Positions 47,248 to 47,715 of a stretch of DNA of 47,715 nt are shown in pieces. The notes beneath the pieces were generated by a model, which was not told the origin of the DNA, did no database searches, and saw nothing but the letters and a program-made list of their open reading frames with translations. The translations under genes and the position numbers were made by a program. Within the stretch, counting starts at the first letter, position 1, and each line of letters opens with the position of its first letter. The DNA comes from Acidobacteriota bacterium (GTDB taxonomy: Bacteria > Acidobacteriota > Aminicenantia > S016-38), in NCBI GenBank assembly GCA_015486055.1, contig WFSJ01000039.1, forward strand, positions 1 to 47,715, in the 5' to 3' direction.

Positions 47248-47379
47248 TCATCGTTCATTCCTATCTTCTCTCCTCAGGTAACGAATCAGACCGAGCATTA
47301 GTTTCCTGACCGTCCTTATCTGCTCTTCAATGCTATCAAGATTGTTCAGGTAGCCAAGTCTATCGGCTATAAAACGAAT
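47248..47379 (-). pseudogene. Remnant of a four-helix-bundle (S23/avd-like) protein gene
   Basis: Forty-three codons plus a TGA stop encode a helical tail, including ADRLGYLNNLDSIEEQIR and KLMLGLIRYL, that resembles the last helices of four-helix-bundle proteins (23S rRNA intervening-sequence protein family). The frame has no start: it is interrupted upstream by a stop and by the 47-bp repeat (47383-47429), so only the C-terminus remains. The resemblance is by pattern only and may be wrong. Confidence 0.5.
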
Positions 47380-47382
47380 TGG

Positions 47383-47429
47383 GGTCAGATGCTGTCTTCA
47401 CAGTCAAGTGATAAATTGCAGGCATAGTC
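47383..47429. repeat. Dispersed 47-bp repeat, copy 2
   Basis: It matches 41338-41384 at 43 of 47 positions, same orientation. Here it is extended at its left end to GGGGTCAGATG, a sequence type often seen at the edges of REP-associated or IS200-like elements. It abuts the four-helix-bundle remnant, as if the element had replaced the 5' part of that gene. Confidence 0.75.
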
Positions 47430-47560
47430 AACCTTGCATTGCCACATTTGCCACCTTTCAATTCCTTTTTTAATGTTTCAGTGGCTATTTCTTTCATACT
47501 CGGAATCATCTTCGCAAAGTTCCTCTTTGTTCTTCCTTTCTCCATCATTTGAAGCTTCAT
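47430..47560 (-). other. Small unassigned reading frame, possibly a decayed gene 5' end
   Basis: A minus-strand frame starts at 47560 (MKLQMMEKGRTKRNFAKM) after a weak SD-like AATAGGAA and continues about 44 codons before running into the 47-bp repeat. It is rich in Lys and Glu and could be the start of a small protein, but no family is recognised and its 3' part is made of repeat sequence. Confidence 0.25.
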
Positions 47561-47650
47561 TTCCTATTACCATCAGAGGATATTCTATCATTTTTTCTCC
47601 TCTCTTCCAATCTGGATTCGTGAGAGGGGAAAGTAAAAAATCCACCCTAA

Positions 47651-47671
47651 CCCTCCTTTACGAAAGGAGGG
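47651..47671. repeat. Inverted repeat with 9-bp stem
   Basis: CCCTCCTTT (47651-47659) and AAAGGAGGG (47663-47671) form a perfect stem with a 3-nt loop. The surrounding text (CCACCCTAA before, GAATATAAGAGGG after) resembles the CCCTAACCCTCCTTT-type interspersed palindromes found in many environmental genomes. No T-run follows on either strand, so it is not a typical terminator. Confidence 0.7.
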
Positions 47672-47700
47672 AATATAAGAGGGATATTCCTTATTCTTCC

Positions 47701-47715
47701 CCCTTTGGAAAAGGG
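47701..47715. repeat. Second short inverted repeat at the window end
   Basis: CCCTTT (47701-47706) and AAAGGG (47710-47715) form a 6-bp stem with loop GGA, and the window stops at its last base. With the hairpin 30 bp to the left it may be part of one larger palindromic element. Confidence 0.5.

Noticed and set aside
47022-47258. 78-codon minus-strand frame over the heptamer repeat and rfbC 5' end
   Set aside because: It translates simple repeats and overlaps the rfbC coding start in another frame, so it is not a real gene.

Overview
This window is a densely packed bacterial chromosome segment of moderate GC, with many 4-20 bp gene overlaps, AGA/AGG-rich arginine codons and several TTG/GTG starts. 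It encodes elongasome genes (mreB, mreC, mreD, a PBP2 and rodA), a ClpB disaggregase, NtrY/NtrX-type regulators, glutamyl-tRNA synthetase, an octaheme c-type cytochrome with system II cytochrome c maturation, an NfnAB-like flavoenzyme, a bacterial Tricorn protease and an M16 peptidase. This mix suggests a rod-shaped, anaerobic or facultatively respiring, probably diderm bacterium, perhaps of the Acidobacteriota/Aminicenantes type. That placement is inference from gene content only. No 16S rRNA gene or other decisive marker is present.

Layout. (1) Positions 1-2050, minus strand: a 131-bp exact copy of part of rocD, a broken signal-peptide gene, and an SH3b-PEGA-NHL envelope protein. (2) Positions 2049-11970, minus strand: a tightly linked run FecR-like - mreB - mreC - mreD - PBP2 - rodA - B12-binding radical SAM/DUF2344 fusion - rocD - hotdog thioesterase. 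(3) Positions 12035-14061, plus strand: trmI and purB. (4) Positions 14041-23546, minus strand: an eight-gene run of octaheme cytochrome c - cytochrome b - ResB - CcsA - NfnA - NfnB - short RNase HIII - GT-C membrane protein, behind a good sigma70-type promoter. (5) Positions 23654-28637, minus strand: tRNA-Val(CAC) - M16 peptidase - two MacB/FtsX-type permeases. (6) Positions 28764-32791, plus strand: a coiled-coil/nuclease-fold protein and Tricorn. (7) Positions 32904-37856, minus strand: a DUF4382 lipoprotein, then uppP - manC - clpB. (8) Positions 38009-46490: a GT-C membrane protein (+), a convergent sulfatase-fold lipoprotein (-), then ntrY - ntrX - gltX (+). (9) Positions 46537-47715: rfbC (-), then about 600 bp of non-coding or decayed sequence with a heptamer tandem repeat, a four-helix-bundle gene remnant, a copy of a dispersed 47-bp repeat, and inverted-repeat hairpins.

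How it fits together. Three themes dominate. The first is envelope growth: MreBCD/PBP2/RodA, UppP for lipid-carrier recycling, ManC and RfbC for sugar nucleotides, and two GT-C glycosyltransferase-like proteins. The second is an electron-transfer module that carries its own heme-attachment machinery. The third is secreted or periplasmic proteolysis (Tricorn, M16).

The most unusual regulatory observation is that at least six genes without a convincing Shine-Dalgarno sequence have a -10-like hexamer ending exactly 6 nt before the start codon. This is the arrangement expected of leaderless mRNAs. Other notable points are a GAFTNA instead of GAFTGA loop in the NtrX-like regulator, a tRNA whose CCA end abuts and can partly pair with the next gene's ribosome-binding site, and the terminal 131-bp duplication, which implies either a 2,482-bp tandem duplication or an assembly junction. 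I did not find a clear-cut new defence or mobile system.
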